This document shows, in pieces, positions 34,949 to 43,897 of a stretch of 64,000 nucleotides of DNA. Position 1 is the first letter of the stretch, and each line of letters starts with the position of its first letter. The stretch comes from Levilinea saccharolytica (GTDB lineage: Bacteria > Chloroflexota > Anaerolineae > Anaerolineales > Anaerolineaceae): NCBI RefSeq assembly GCF_001306035.1, contig NZ_LGCM01000014.1, positions 124,501 through 188,500 on the forward strand, written 5' to 3'. Made by a program: the position numbers and the translations under genes. The notes beneath the pieces are model-generated. The model was not told the origin of the DNA, made no database searches, and was given only the letters and a program-made list of their open reading frames with translations.

Positions 34949-34980
34949 AACTCCGGAGCGAAACCGCTCCGGAGTTTTTT
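34949..34980 (+). terminator. Terminator after the secreted nuclease gene
   Basis: CTCCGGAGCG (34951-34960) pairs with CGCTCCGGAG (34965-34974), loop AAAC, followed by TTTTTT. Confidence 0.9.
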
Positions 34981-35003
34981 ATCGGCTGGATCCAGATCGG
35001 GGG

Positions 35004-35048
35004 TTAAAAAGAGCCTCCGCCAGGGGCGGTGAGGGACCTGGCGGAGGC
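35004..35048 (-). terminator. Terminator for the leftward deoxyribosyltransferase gene
   Basis: GCCTCCGCCAGG (35013-35024) pairs perfectly with CCTGGCGGAGGC (35037-35048). On the minus strand it is followed by TCTTTTTTA. The 130 bases between it and the gene end show no open frame of note. Confidence 0.8.
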
Positions 35049-35180
35049 TTTCGCCAAAGGAGGAGACAGCGATAAGCTATTTTGGAGTGTCTGAGGTGCG
35101 TCTCCATATACAATATACCGGATATAGCAGGCTGAATGCAAAGGAAAACGTCACCGCTTTTGAATGATCTTCCTCACCTT

Positions 35181-35600
35181 TCAGCCAATTTTCCCCAAGA
35201 ACGCATCCACGATTTGCAGAGCTTCTTCCGGGGTGCGGTAGGCGCGCACCATCACCGCGGGGTTGGGGTTACCGGTGATCATTTTGCTTACCTTGCGCCC
35301 GGCCTGATAACAGCACAGCACCGGCATGCCCAGGCTTTCGGCCAGGGCAATTTCATAGCCCACGCCGTGAGAGGGTGTGCTGACCTCGGCGATGAGGGCC
35401 TGGCTGGTTTTTACCCAGTTCACGTCGCGCGCGTAGACCGCCGCCGCGTCCAACTGGGCTTCGGGCGGCTCCATCTGTGCATCCGCCAGGAGCGCGGTGG
35501 GCACCTGGTGGCCGCGCGCCTGCAAATGCGCCACGATGCGCTGGTAGATGGGCTGGTCTTGCCGCCCGCCGGTGATGGAACAGGAGAAGTAGATTTGCAT
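35181..35600 (-). CDS. Nucleoside 2-deoxyribosyltransferase
   Basis: A 139-residue protein with the N-terminal IYFSCSITGGRQDQ strand-loop and the VAEVSTPSHGVGYEIALAES-type motif (ALIAEVSTPSHGVGYEIA, with the family's catalytic Glu) typical of purine or dNMP deoxyribosyltransferases. These enzymes exchange or remove the base of deoxynucleosides and sanitise nucleotide pools. ATG 35600 is chosen because residues before it are unrelated to the family; AGGCGG lies just upstream. It stands alone between two divergent or convergent transcription units. Confidence 0.85.
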   Translation of the reverse strand: MQIYFSCSITGGRQDQPIYQRIVAHLQARGHQVPTALLADAQMEPPEAQLDAAAVYARDVNWVKTSQALIAEVSTPSHGVGYEIALAESLGMPVLCCYQAGRKVSKMITGNPNPAVMVRAYRTPEEALQIVDAFLGKIG

Positions 35601-35768
35601 GGGGCCGCCTTTCAACACGCTGGGGTTGGAACGGCGTAATTGTATCATCCGGTTGGTATGCTTTTTGCAACCACTTGCTGCGTGTCGGCTTTGGCGGTGA
35701 CAGCCGGAAGCAGGGGGAAACCATTCCATCCTCCGAACGACACCTTAAAAATCTAGGGGAGACGGCCG

Positions 35769-36449
35769 ATGACAACCGATGTACGCGTTATCCGTGAGGA
35801 TTTTTCCAAGCTGCTGATCGGCAGCACAGCAGTTTTCACCTTGTTTGCCGAATTTGTGTTCGGCATGGATCTGGTGCGCCGCTACTTTTTTGAAAAGATG
35901 GCTGAGGGCATCAACCCGGCCCTCATCACCCTGGCCATGTTGGTGGTGATCTGCTTCCTGTTCTCCCAGGCCCTGGTGCTGGCTTACGGCACGGGGCGGC
36001 CAGCCCGCACCCTGGAATTTCAGGCCTTTCAAATCATCCTGGGCTGCCTGCTGATTCTGTTCTTCTGGCTGCACTTCTTGGGCTACACCGGGCTGTTTCT
36101 TCTGACCTCGCAGCGTTTCATCCTGACCTATCACAACGCCCAATTCACCCGCTACGTGGTCATGCTGTGCATGTCGGGGGGCACCGCCCTGCTGGGCTTT
36201 GTGATGGGACGCGTGCTGCAAATCGCCCTCAAGGGCATGGATCCCTTTGTGGAGGCTGTGCTGCAAGCGTCGCTGCAGGGCAGCACGGTGGTGTATCTGA
36301 TCACCGCTGTGGCGCAGATTGGCATGTGGCTGTACCGCAGCGCCAACGGCCTGGAAATGGGCTTTGATTTCAGCATCATTCTGGCGCTGTCCTTGTTTGT
36401 GGTCAACGCCGGTCTGGCGCTTTTCCTCTCGAACCAACCTGCGCCCTGA
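35769..36449 (+). CDS. Integral membrane protein of unknown function
   Basis: A 226-residue protein with about six hydrophobic segments: LLIGSTAVFTLFAEFVFG, LITLAMLVVICFLFSQAL, FQIILGCLLILFFWLHFLG, YVVMLCMSGGTALLGFV, STVVYLITAVAQIGMWL and IILALSLFVVNAGLALFL. I do not recognise the family and see no polar motif suggesting a transporter mechanism. AGGGGAGA lies eight bases before the ATG. It is a single-gene unit ended by a terminator. Confidence 0.7.
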   Translation: MTTDVRVIREDFSKLLIGSTAVFTLFAEFVFGMDLVRRYFFEKMAEGINPALITLAMLVVICFLFSQALVLAYGTGRPARTLEFQAFQIILGCLLILFFWLHFLGYTGLFLLTSQRFILTYHNAQFTRYVVMLCMSGGTALLGFVMGRVLQIALKGMDPFVEAVLQASLQGSTVVYLITAVAQIGMWLYRSANGLEMGFDFSIILALSLFVVNAGLALFLSNQPAP

Positions 36450-36473
36450 GCCGCGCTCGTCCCCGCCGTTATG

Positions 36474-36500
36474 AACCGCCTGAACCCAGGCGGTTTTTTT
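36474..36500 (+). terminator. Terminator after the membrane-protein gene
   Basis: AACCGCCTG (36474-36482) pairs with CAGGCGGTT (36487-36495), followed by a T run. Confidence 0.85.
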
Positions 36501-36527
36501 ATTGGGTCAAAATGGGCCGATGGGGGG

Positions 36528-36555
36528 TTGACAAGCCCAGGAAAAGGTCTATAAT
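36528..36555 (+). promoter_or_regulatory. Consensus promoter of the nicotinate phosphoribosyltransferase gene
   Basis: TTGACA (36528-36533), a 16-base spacer and TATAAT (36550-36555), 41 bases before the start codon. Confidence 0.8.
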
Positions 36556-36556
36556 A

Positions 36557-36571
36557 GTGTATAAATTACAC
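36557..36571 (+). promoter_or_regulatory. Candidate operator overlapping the transcription start
   Basis: GTGTATAAATTACAC, with GTGTA/TACAC arms around a 5-base centre, directly follows the -10 box. A repressor of NAD metabolism (NrtR, NiaR or NadQ type) would be a natural ligand-linked regulator here, but none is encoded in the window. Confidence 0.45.
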
Positions 36572-36596
36572 CAATTGCAGCACACAAGGAGCCAAA

Positions 36597-37940
36597 ATGA
36601 GCATCTTTGACGGGAAACGCCTGACGAACAGCACCTTCAAATTGGATATTGAACGGATGCGGCGCGGGTGGTACACCGATAAATATTTCACCAACATCGC
36701 CGCCATGCTGACCACCCTGGCGGAACGCGGCGAGATGTACACCGGCACCGGCCACCGCCTGCCCCCCGAAATTTCTCCGGATGGGATTTGCAGCGGCGAT
36801 CTGGAAGTGGAAATGCAGTGGTTCACCCGCCGCCCCGGCAAAACCCTGGTGGTGGGCGTGGATAAGGCCCTGGCCATGCTGCGCCACTGCACCGGCGCCT
36901 GGCAGGGCGACACCTTTACCGATACCTCTGACCAGATGCAGGTATGGGCTGTGCAGGACGGCGACACCGTGACCTACGACGGCGATCCGCGCAGCATTCA
37001 GCCCGTGCTGCGCGTGCGCGGGCGCTACCGCGACTTTGCCATGCTGGAAACGCCCACCCTGGGGATTTTAACCCGCGCCAGCCGCGTGGCCACCAACGTG
37101 TATGAGGCCTTGCAGGCTTCGCGCGGCAAGCCCATGCTGTTCTTCCCGGCGCGCTTTGACCTACACGAGGTGCAGGCCGCCGACGGCTACGCCTATAACA
37201 TCGCCGTGCAGCGTTTTAACATGGATTTCGCCGGTGTGCTCGGCCCATTTGTGTCCACCGATGCCCAGGGCGACTGGTGGGGTGGGGCGGGCGGCGGAAC
37301 CGTGGCGCACGCGGCCATCGCCTGCTACCTGGGCGACACCTGCGAAGCCATGCTGGCTTTCTCGCGCGTTTTGCCCACCAGCATCCCGCGCATCGCTCTG
37401 GTGGATTTTAACAACGACTGCGTGGCCGATTCGCTCACCGTCTGCCGCGGCATGTTCGACCGTTTCCGCGCGCTGATGGACAGCGGGCAGACCGAAGAGG
37501 CCGAGCGTTACCGCCTGTATGGGGTGCGCCTGGACACGAGCGGCACCCTGCGCGACCGTTCGGTGACGCCGCTGGGCGACCCCGCCCTCGACCTGGGCGT
37601 GAACCCGCGCCTGGTGTTTGTGGTGCGCCAGGCCCTGGATACCGCCTGGGAAAGCTGGGACCTGCCCCTGCACTGGCAGGAGCGTGCCCGCAAGTATTGT
37701 CAGGCGGTCAAGATCGTCGTTTCCGGCGGGTTTAACCCCGAAAAAATCCGCCGTTTTGAAAAACTGAACGTTCCGGTGGATATTTACGCCGTGGGCTCTT
37801 CATTGTTCGACAACCACGGCCCCACCGTCACCGATTTCACCGCCGATGTGGTGCGCGTTAAGGTGCACGGCGAGTGGGTGGATATGGCCAAGGTGGGGCG
37901 CCAGCCCTGCGATAACCCCCACCTAGTGCGCGTGTGGTGA
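36597..37940 (+). CDS. pncB: Nicotinate phosphoribosyltransferase
   Basis: A 447-residue type II phosphoribosyltransferase that joins nicotinate and PRPP to nicotinate mononucleotide in NAD salvage. Visible marks: the N-terminal RGWYTDKYF (Tyr and Lys near the active site), the ETPTLGILTRAS stretch, the ARFDLHEVQ region and the late phosphate-binding VVSGGFNPEKI. Length fits the family. GGAG lies eight bases before ATG 36597. The strong promoter and palindrome upstream suggest control by NAD status. Confidence 0.85.
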   Translation: MSIFDGKRLTNSTFKLDIERMRRGWYTDKYFTNIAAMLTTLAERGEMYTGTGHRLPPEISPDGICSGDLEVEMQWFTRRPGKTLVVGVDKALAMLRHCTGAWQGDTFTDTSDQMQVWAVQDGDTVTYDGDPRSIQPVLRVRGRYRDFAMLETPTLGILTRASRVATNVYEALQASRGKPMLFFPARFDLHEVQAADGYAYNIAVQRFNMDFAGVLGPFVSTDAQGDWWGGAGGGTVAHAAIACYLGDTCEAMLAFSRVLPTSIPRIALVDFNNDCVADSLTVCRGMFDRFRALMDSGQTEEAERYRLYGVRLDTSGTLRDRSVTPLGDPALDLGVNPRLVFVVRQALDTAWESWDLPLHWQERARKYCQAVKIVVSGGFNPEKIRRFEKLNVPVDIYAVGSSLFDNHGPTVTDFTADVVRVKVHGEWVDMAKVGRQPCDNPHLVRVW

Positions 37941-38759
37941 GATCCGCGGCGAGGGTTGGGCCGTGCGCCGCAGCAGCAGCGGGCCCAGCCGGTCAATCAG
38001 CCAGCCAAAGCTGATCTCCAGCCAGGGGGCCGCGCGCAGCAGCGCGGGAACATACACCACGCGGCGCGGACGGCCCAGCAGCCGCCACAGACTCTCGGCC
38101 ACCTGTTCACAAGAAACCGCAAAGCGCTCCGCGGGCACTGGGCTGCCCCCGGAGCGCTGGGCTGCCTGGGGGTAGAATTCACTGCGCACCGGCCCGGGGC
38201 GCAGCACGCTGACCTGCACGCCGCTGCCGCGCAGTTCGCGGTGCAGCGAGGTGGAATAACTGTCCAGAAAGGCTTTGCTGGCGCCGTAGAGGGCGATGCC
38301 CTGCATGGGCAGGCTGCCCGCCACCGAGCTGATGTTGATCACCGCGCCGCTGCGCCGCGCTAGCATGTCGGGCAGCGCGCGGTGGGTCAAATCCACCGCC
38401 GCCTCCACATTCACCGCCAGCAGTTCGCGGGCGGTCTCGGCGGGCATGTGCGTAAACCAGCCGTACCAACCCAAACCGGCGTTGTTGACCAGCACATCCG
38501 GCGCACCCCAGCGGGCGTTCACCTGCGCCCACAGCGCCTCGCGCTGCGCTGGGTGGGCCAGATCCACGGGAAATGCGGCGGCCTGTCCGCCCGTCTGGAT
38601 GATCTCCGCGGCCAGAGCCTCCAGCCGCTCGGCCCGGCGGGCCGTCAGCGCCACGCGCAGCCCACCCCGCGCCAGGCGGCGGGCGATGGCGGCTCCAATG
38701 CCGCTGGAGGCCCCCGTCACCAGCGCCAGCTTGCCTTCCCAATGATTCTGCCGGTTCAC
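37923..38759 (-). CDS. Short-chain dehydrogenase/reductase
   Basis: A 278-residue classical SDR. The Rossmann motif is TGASSGIGAAIA near residue 15, followed by NNAGLG, the catalytic Ser in INISSVAGSLP and the Tyr-x3-Lys in YGASKAFLDSYS. GTG 38759 is chosen because it overlaps the stop of the upstream epimerase gene (GTGA), leaving no reason for a longer form. It is last in the tetR-epimerase-SDR operon, all with four-base overlaps. The substrate is not evident; a lipid, polyketide or steroid-like alcohol would fit the family. Confidence 0.85.
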   Translation of the reverse strand: MNRQNHWEGKLALVTGASSGIGAAIARRLARGGLRVALTARRAERLEALAAEIIQTGGQAAAFPVDLAHPAQREALWAQVNARWGAPDVLVNNAGLGWYGWFTHMPAETARELLAVNVEAAVDLTHRALPDMLARRSGAVINISSVAGSLPMQGIALYGASKAFLDSYSTSLHRELRGSGVQVSVLRPGPVRSEFYPQAAQRSGGSPVPAERFAVSCEQVAESLWRLLGRPRRVVYVPALLRAAPWLEISFGWLIDRLGPLLLRRTAQPSPRISPHAH

Positions 38760-39766
38760 ATGCGCCCCAGGGCGGCCAGAGAGCGCAGGCGGGCGGCGTT
38801 TTGCCGCCACCACTGCACGGTATCTGTCAGGGAATCGCGCAGGCTGCGCGGGGCAAAGCCCAGCTCACGGCGGGCGCGCTGGTTGCTGATTTCCGAATTG
38901 CTCTGCACCGTCTCCAGCGAATAGGGCGTAAAGCGCGGGCGGGTATGCGTCAGGCGGTAATACCAGGGGGTCAAATGCGCCGCTGCCATCGCCAGGCCAA
39001 AGGGGATTTTGACCCGCGGGCTGTGAATGCCGGCAGCCTCCTGCACGATGCGCAGCATGGAATCCAGGGTGATGTTTTCGCCGCCCAGGATGTAGGTCTG
39101 GCCGCGCTGCCCGTACTGGGCCGCCAGAATGTGCCCTTCAGCCACGTCGCGCACGTCCACGAAGTCAAAATGCCCGTCCACAATCACGTGCAGGCCGCGC
39201 TTCATCCACGAGAAGATCAAATTGCCCATCTCCGACCAGCGGTAATCCCCCGGACCGACCACACCGGTGGGGCACACGATGACCGCGTCCAGCCCGTCCT
39301 GGGCGGCCTCCAGCACCGCCAGGCTGGCCTGGGCTTTGGTGCGGTCATATTCCCCTGCCGGATTCTGAGGGTCAAAGGGCAGGCTCTCATCAATGGGCGT
39401 GCCGTGGGGGGCGCGCAGAATGGCGTGGATGGAACTGGTGTACACCAGCCGCCGCACCCCCGCCGCCCGCGCTGCGGCGATGACGTTGCGCGTGCCTTCC
39501 ACGTTCACCCGCCGCATCATCTCGTTTTGCCCCGGCAAAATGGACACCATCGCCGCCAGGTGGTAAACCGTGTCCACGCCCTGCGCGGCTCGCAGAAGTT
39601 CCTGGGGGTGGAGCACGTTGCCTTCCACCACCTCCACATCCAAATTTTCCAGGGGGGTGCGTTCTTCGTTGGGCAGGATCATGGCCCGCACAGGCAGGCC
39701 CCGCGCCCTCAAAGCGCGCACCAGGGTATTGCCAATATGTCCCGTGGCTCCGGTTACCAGGTTCAT
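38756..39766 (-). CDS. NAD-dependent epimerase/dehydratase (extended SDR)
   Basis: A 336-residue protein with the N-terminal TGATGHIGNTLVRAL nucleotide-binding motif, YHLAAMV, a Ser in YTSSIHAIL, and YDRTKAQAS as the YxxxK element. It resembles dihydroflavonol-reductase- and 3-beta-HSD-like members. Substrate unknown. It overlaps both the tetR gene (ATGA) and the SDR gene, so it is the middle gene of a regulated oxidoreductase operon. Confidence 0.85.
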   Translation of the reverse strand: MNLVTGATGHIGNTLVRALRARGLPVRAMILPNEERTPLENLDVEVVEGNVLHPQELLRAAQGVDTVYHLAAMVSILPGQNEMMRRVNVEGTRNVIAAARAAGVRRLVYTSSIHAILRAPHGTPIDESLPFDPQNPAGEYDRTKAQASLAVLEAAQDGLDAVIVCPTGVVGPGDYRWSEMGNLIFSWMKRGLHVIVDGHFDFVDVRDVAEGHILAAQYGQRGQTYILGGENITLDSMLRIVQEAAGIHSPRVKIPFGLAMAAAHLTPWYYRLTHTRPRFTPYSLETVQSNSEISNQRARRELGFAPRSLRDSLTDTVQWWRQNAARLRSLAALGRM

Positions 39767-40362
39767 CCTGCCTCACTCCTTCGCAAACCATCCATTAAGA
39801 ACTGGATCGATTGGCGCGTGGCCGCCGCCCAATCGGCGCCGTCGGGGTTCAGCACGCTTTGCAGCAGCATCCCCACCCCCAGGCTCATCAGGGTATGGGC
39901 CGCCGCCTGGGGATCCACCGGGCGCAGGTGGCCTTCTTCGATGCCCTGGGCGATGATCTCCGCGAAGATTTTCTCAAAGCGGGAATAGGGGGCCATGCTG
40001 GCCGCCCACACCGCCGGGTCTTTGCGGGCCTGATTCCAAAATTCCAAAATGATGGGCAGCCGTCCGGCCGCATCGGCGAACACGGCGGGGGTTAAATCGG
40101 CCATCCACAGCAGCAGGGTGGGGATATCCGGCGCTTCTTCAAAGAAGCGGGCAAACTGGGCTTCGATCTGCGCCAACCATTGGTTCAGCAGCTCCAGAAA
40201 GACGGACTGCTTGGTGGGGAAGTGGTGGTAAAACGCGCCCTTGCTGACCCCCGCCGCGGCGCACAGATTCGACACGCTGGCGGCGTCATAACCAAATTTT
40301 GAAAACTGATCCACCGCCGCGGCCAGGATGCGGGCGCGGGTCTCTTCGCTGCGTTCTTGCAT
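39763..40362 (-). CDS. TetR-family transcriptional regulator
   Basis: A 199-residue protein. Residues about 7-55 are the TetR HTH (ARILAAAVDQFSKFGYDA, SVSNLCAAAGVSKGAFYHHF) and the remainder is the ligand-binding helical bundle. ATG 40362 has GAGGAA four bases upstream; the open frame above it covers the promoter. As first gene of the operon it likely represses itself and the two dehydrogenases through the palindrome at 40386-40399 until a lipophilic ligand binds. Confidence 0.88.
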   Translation of the reverse strand: MQERSEETRARILAAAVDQFSKFGYDAASVSNLCAAAGVSKGAFYHHFPTKQSVFLELLNQWLAQIEAQFARFFEEAPDIPTLLLWMADLTPAVFADAAGRLPIILEFWNQARKDPAVWAASMAPYSRFEKIFAEIIAQGIEEGHLRPVDPQAAAHTLMSLGVGMLLQSVLNPDGADWAAATRQSIQFLMDGLRRSEAG

Positions 40363-40385
40363 GGTTCCTCCGAGGATGTTAACAT

Positions 40386-40399
40386 ACCGACTGGTTGGT
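40386..40399. promoter_or_regulatory. Probable TetR operator
   Basis: ACCGACTGGTTGGT is an imperfect palindrome (10 of 14 positions symmetric) 25 bases before the tetR start. ACCGAC/GGTTGGT-like half sites are common for this family. Confidence 0.5.
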
Positions 40400-40596
40400 T
40401 TTATTGTACGCTGCGCCCCCTGCCTCACGCAGAGCATCTGGGCATACTGGGGTCATATTTTCGGGCACATTTCCATCGGCAAAACGGCGCGCCCCCTGCC
40501 CCGAACTTTCTCCGCCGCGCGGGTTTGCCTATGGTAAAATCAGGGGCAGACTGCGCTTTTGCGGTCATTTCGCGGGGAAGGACGGATGAAAACCTG

Positions 40597-42063
40597 ATGG
40601 AATACGAAGCGGTCATTGGTCTGGAAGTTCATGCCGAAATGCAGACGCGCTCCAAGATGTTTTGTGCTTGCCCAGTGGTGGATACCACCCAGGTGGAAGC
40701 CAATGTAGCTGTCTGTCCGGTGTGCGCGGGCATGCCCGGCGTGCTGCCGGTGGTCAACCGTCAGGCGGTGGAATACGGCCTGCGGGTGGCGCTGGCTTTG
40801 GAATGTGAGGTGGCGCGCACCAGCCTGTTTGACCGCAAGAACTATTTCTATCCCGACCTGCCCAAAGGCTATCAAATTTCTCAGTACGAATATCCGCTGG
40901 CCCAGCACGGGCAGCTGTGGATCACCACCAGCCAAGGCGAGCGCGCCGTCCGCGTGCGGCGGGTACACCTGGAAGAAGACACCGGCAAGCTCACCCACGT
41001 CACCCGCGACGGCGAGAGCTATTCTTTGGTGGACCTGAACCGCGCCGGAATTTCTCTGCTGGAAATCGTCTCCGAGCCGGATATGCACACTGTGGAAGAA
41101 GTGCGCGCCTATGCCGACGGGCTGCGCGCCATCGTGCGCTACCTGGGGGTCAATTCGGGCGATATGGAAAAAGGCGTGATCCGCTTTGAGGCCAACGTTT
41201 CCGTGCGGCCAGCGGGCAGCCAGACTCTAGGCACGCGCGTAGAGATCAAGAACCTGAACAGTTTTCGCGCCCTGGAACGTTCGGTGGCGTATCAGATCGA
41301 AGAGCAAATCGCCGCTCTCGAACGGGGCGAAAGCGTGGTGCAGCAGACCCTGGGGTGGGATGAGACCGCCGGGAAGACTTTCTCGCAGCGCAGCAAGGAA
41401 GAAGCCCACGATTACCGCTACTTCCCTGAACCCGACCTGCCCCCCCTGGTGGTGGAGCCGGAATGGGCCGCGGCCGTGGCCGCCAGTCTGCCGGAACTGC
41501 CGCGTGCCAAACGCGCCCGCTTCCAGGCGGAATTTGGCCTGACGCCTTACGAAGCCCGTCTGCTGGCCGAAGATCAGGCCGTGGCCCGCTACTTTGAGCG
41601 CGCGGCTGCCGCGGGCAAGGGCCTGGCCCCGCGCACCTTGGCGCTGTGGATCACCGGCGAGCTGTTCGGCTGGCTCAACCAGAACGGCGGCGACATAGAG
41701 ACTCTGCGGGTGGCGCCCGAAGGATTGGCGGAACTGCTGGGATTTTTGGAGCGGGGAGAGATCAACATGGCCACCGCCAAAACCCTGCTGGGCGATATGC
41801 TTGTCAGCGGACAAAGCGCCGCTGCTCTGATCCAAAGCCGCGGCCTGCGGCAGATTTCCGACAGCGACGTGCTGGCGGCCCTGGTGCGGCAGGCGCTGGA
41901 AGAAAACCCCGCCGAGCTGCAAAGCTATCTGAGCGGCAAAGAGACCCTGGCCAACTGGTTCTTCGGCCAGGTGATGCGCGCCGCCCGCGGACAGGGCAAC
42001 CCGCAGGTCATCCGCGCCGAGCTGGAACGGCAGCTGGCTGAACGCAAACAAGCCGCTTCATAA
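40597..42063 (+). CDS. gatB: Aspartyl/glutamyl-tRNA amidotransferase subunit B
   Basis: A 488-residue protein, the expected GatB length. It binds misacylated Glu-tRNAGln or Asp-tRNAAsn and phosphorylates the side chain for amidation with GatC and GatA, which are not in the window. Marks: EAVIGLEVHAEMQT at the start, the zinc site (CACPVV, then VCPVCAGMPG), LFDRKNYFYPDLPKGYQIS, VHLEEDTGKL and the C-terminal YqeY-like tail. ATG 40597 starts at the conserved MEYEAVIG; the open frame reaching back to 40357 is antisense to tetR. TAAAAT at about 40,535 may be its -10 box. Confidence 0.95.
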   Translation: MEYEAVIGLEVHAEMQTRSKMFCACPVVDTTQVEANVAVCPVCAGMPGVLPVVNRQAVEYGLRVALALECEVARTSLFDRKNYFYPDLPKGYQISQYEYPLAQHGQLWITTSQGERAVRVRRVHLEEDTGKLTHVTRDGESYSLVDLNRAGISLLEIVSEPDMHTVEEVRAYADGLRAIVRYLGVNSGDMEKGVIRFEANVSVRPAGSQTLGTRVEIKNLNSFRALERSVAYQIEEQIAALERGESVVQQTLGWDETAGKTFSQRSKEEAHDYRYFPEPDLPPLVVEPEWAAAVAASLPELPRAKRARFQAEFGLTPYEARLLAEDQAVARYFERAAAAGKGLAPRTLALWITGELFGWLNQNGGDIETLRVAPEGLAELLGFLERGEINMATAKTLLGDMLVSGQSAAALIQSRGLRQISDSDVLAALVRQALEENPAELQSYLSGKETLANWFFGQVMRAARGQGNPQVIRAELERQLAERKQAAS

Positions 42064-42073
42064 AAGGCACATC

Positions 42074-42964
42074 ATGAAACTACTGCGCATCACCTGCATG
42101 ATCCTGATCATCGCCGTGCTGAGCGGGGGCTGCTCTGCCCGTTCCAGCAGCGAACCAGGACAGGCGGCGAGCGTATATTTGCAGAATAAAGGCTCCGACA
42201 CGATGGTAAACCTGGCCCTGGCCTGGGCCGAGCGCTACCAAAGCGCCCATCCCGAGGTGACCATCGCCGTCACCGGCGGCGGTTCGGGCACGGGGCTGGC
42301 CTCGCTGGCCAACAACACCGTGGATCTGGCCAACGCCTCGCGCAAAATCAAAGCCGAAGAGCTGGCTCAGGCCTCCGCCGCCGGGGCCGACCCGCAGGAA
42401 TTTGTGGTCGCGCGCGACGCCATCGCCGTCATCGTCCACCCCGACAACCCGGTGGAGAACCTGACCCTGGAACAAATTGCTCTGATCTACCGCGGCGAGA
42501 TCAACAACTGGCTGGAGGTGGGCGGCGAAGACCGGCCCATCGTGCGCCTGTCGCGCGAGACCAATTCCGGCACGCATGTCTACTTCCTGGAAGAGGTGGT
42601 GCGCCTGGGCAATTCTGAAGATAAGAGCATCTTTTCGCCGCAGACCCTGCTGCTGCCCTCCTCCGAAGGCATCATCGCCGAAGTCAGCGACAACCCCAAC
42701 GCCATCGGTTACGACGGCCTGGGGTACGTCACCGACCATGTTAAAATGGTCGCCGTGGCCCCCAGCGCCGGTGCGCCGTACGTACGCCCTTCGGTCACCA
42801 CGGTCAACGACGGTTCGTACCCCATCGCCCGCGACCTGTACATGTACACCCGCAGCGCCCCGCAGGGCACGCTCAAGACCTATCTGGACTGGATCTTTTC
42901 CGCCGAGGCTCAGCAGATTGTGGGCGACCTCGGTTTTGTGCCGGTGACCCAGGAGACCCCATGA
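42074..42964 (+). CDS. pstS: Phosphate ABC transporter substrate-binding lipoprotein
   Basis: A 296-residue protein with a lipoprotein signal (LSGGC at residues 17-21), so it is anchored outside the cytoplasmic membrane. Phosphate-binding marks are NKGSDTMVNL, GGGSGTGLASL, NASRKIK and SRETNSGTHVYF. It delivers phosphate to PstCA. It is the first gene of pstSCAB; the start follows gatB by only ten bases, so the operon may be read partly from the gatB promoter. No Pho box is obvious. Confidence 0.92.
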   Translation: MKLLRITCMILIIAVLSGGCSARSSSEPGQAASVYLQNKGSDTMVNLALAWAERYQSAHPEVTIAVTGGGSGTGLASLANNTVDLANASRKIKAEELAQASAAGADPQEFVVARDAIAVIVHPDNPVENLTLEQIALIYRGEINNWLEVGGEDRPIVRLSRETNSGTHVYFLEEVVRLGNSEDKSIFSPQTLLLPSSEGIIAEVSDNPNAIGYDGLGYVTDHVKMVAVAPSAGAPYVRPSVTTVNDGSYPIARDLYMYTRSAPQGTLKTYLDWIFSAEAQQIVGDLGFVPVTQETP

Positions 42965-43887
42965 CCTCCTCCAACCCCTCCCTGGAATCCACCCGCCCTC
43001 CGGCCCGCCGCACAGAATGGATCATCACCCTGCTGATCCGTGTGGCGGGCTATTTGAGTATCTTCTACGTGGCGCTCATCAGCCTGTTCCTGCTCAAGGA
43101 GGGCCTGCCTGCCTTGACGGATGTGCCGCTTTCCAGCCTGGCGGGCAAATTCTGGTACCCCATTGAAGGCTATTACAGCCTGTGGCCGCTGATTTTCGGC
43201 TCGCTCACCGTCACCCTGGGCGCGGCCCTTTTTGCCGTGCCTTTGGGGCTGGGAACCGCCATCTTCCTGTCGGAAGTGGCCCCCAAATGGGTCAAAGAGA
43301 CCCTCAAGCCGCTGGTGGAGCTGCTGGCGGGCCTGCCCTCGGTGGTGCTGGGGTTTGTGGGCATTTTGGTGCTGTCTCCCTTCATCCGTAAAGCTTTTGA
43401 TCTGCCCACCGGCCTGACGGCCTTCACCGGCGCTCTGCTGTTGGGCTGGGCGGCCATTCCCACCATTGTGTCCATCGCCGAAGATGCCCTGTACGGCGTG
43501 CCGCGCTCCTACCGCGAGGCGGCTTTGGCGGTGGGGGCCACCCCCTGGCAAGTCATTTGGGGCGTCACCCTTCCGGCGGCGCGTTCGGGCGTGCTCACCG
43601 CGGTCATGTTGGGCATTGGGCGCGTCATCGGCGAAACCATGGCCGTGATGATGGTGACCGGCAACGCTCCGGTGCTGCCCAGCGGGCTGGGGGCGCTGTT
43701 TGGGCCGGTGCGCACCATGACCGCCACCATCGCCTCCGAAATGGGCGAGGTGGCCACCGGCAGCCAGCATTACCAGGTGCTCTTCCTCATCGGCATCGTC
43801 TTGTTTGCCCTATCCCTGATCATCAACATCACCGCTTTCATGGTCAGCAACCGCCGTACCCAGCGCGTGGAGCGCCTGCTCTCCTGA
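42961..43887 (+). CDS. pstC: Phosphate ABC transporter permease PstC
   Basis: A 308-residue inner-membrane permease with six hydrophobic segments and the EAA-type cytoplasmic loop (SYREAALAVGATPWQVIW). It forms the channel with PstA. ATG 42961 overlaps the pstS stop by four bases. Confidence 0.92.
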   Translation: MTSSNPSLESTRPPARRTEWIITLLIRVAGYLSIFYVALISLFLLKEGLPALTDVPLSSLAGKFWYPIEGYYSLWPLIFGSLTVTLGAALFAVPLGLGTAIFLSEVAPKWVKETLKPLVELLAGLPSVVLGFVGILVLSPFIRKAFDLPTGLTAFTGALLLGWAAIPTIVSIAEDALYGVPRSYREAALAVGATPWQVIWGVTLPAARSGVLTAVMLGIGRVIGETMAVMMVTGNAPVLPSGLGALFGPVRTMTATIASEMGEVATGSQHYQVLFLIGIVLFALSLIINITAFMVSNRRTQRVERLLS

Positions 43888-43897
43888 GGAGTTGGGA

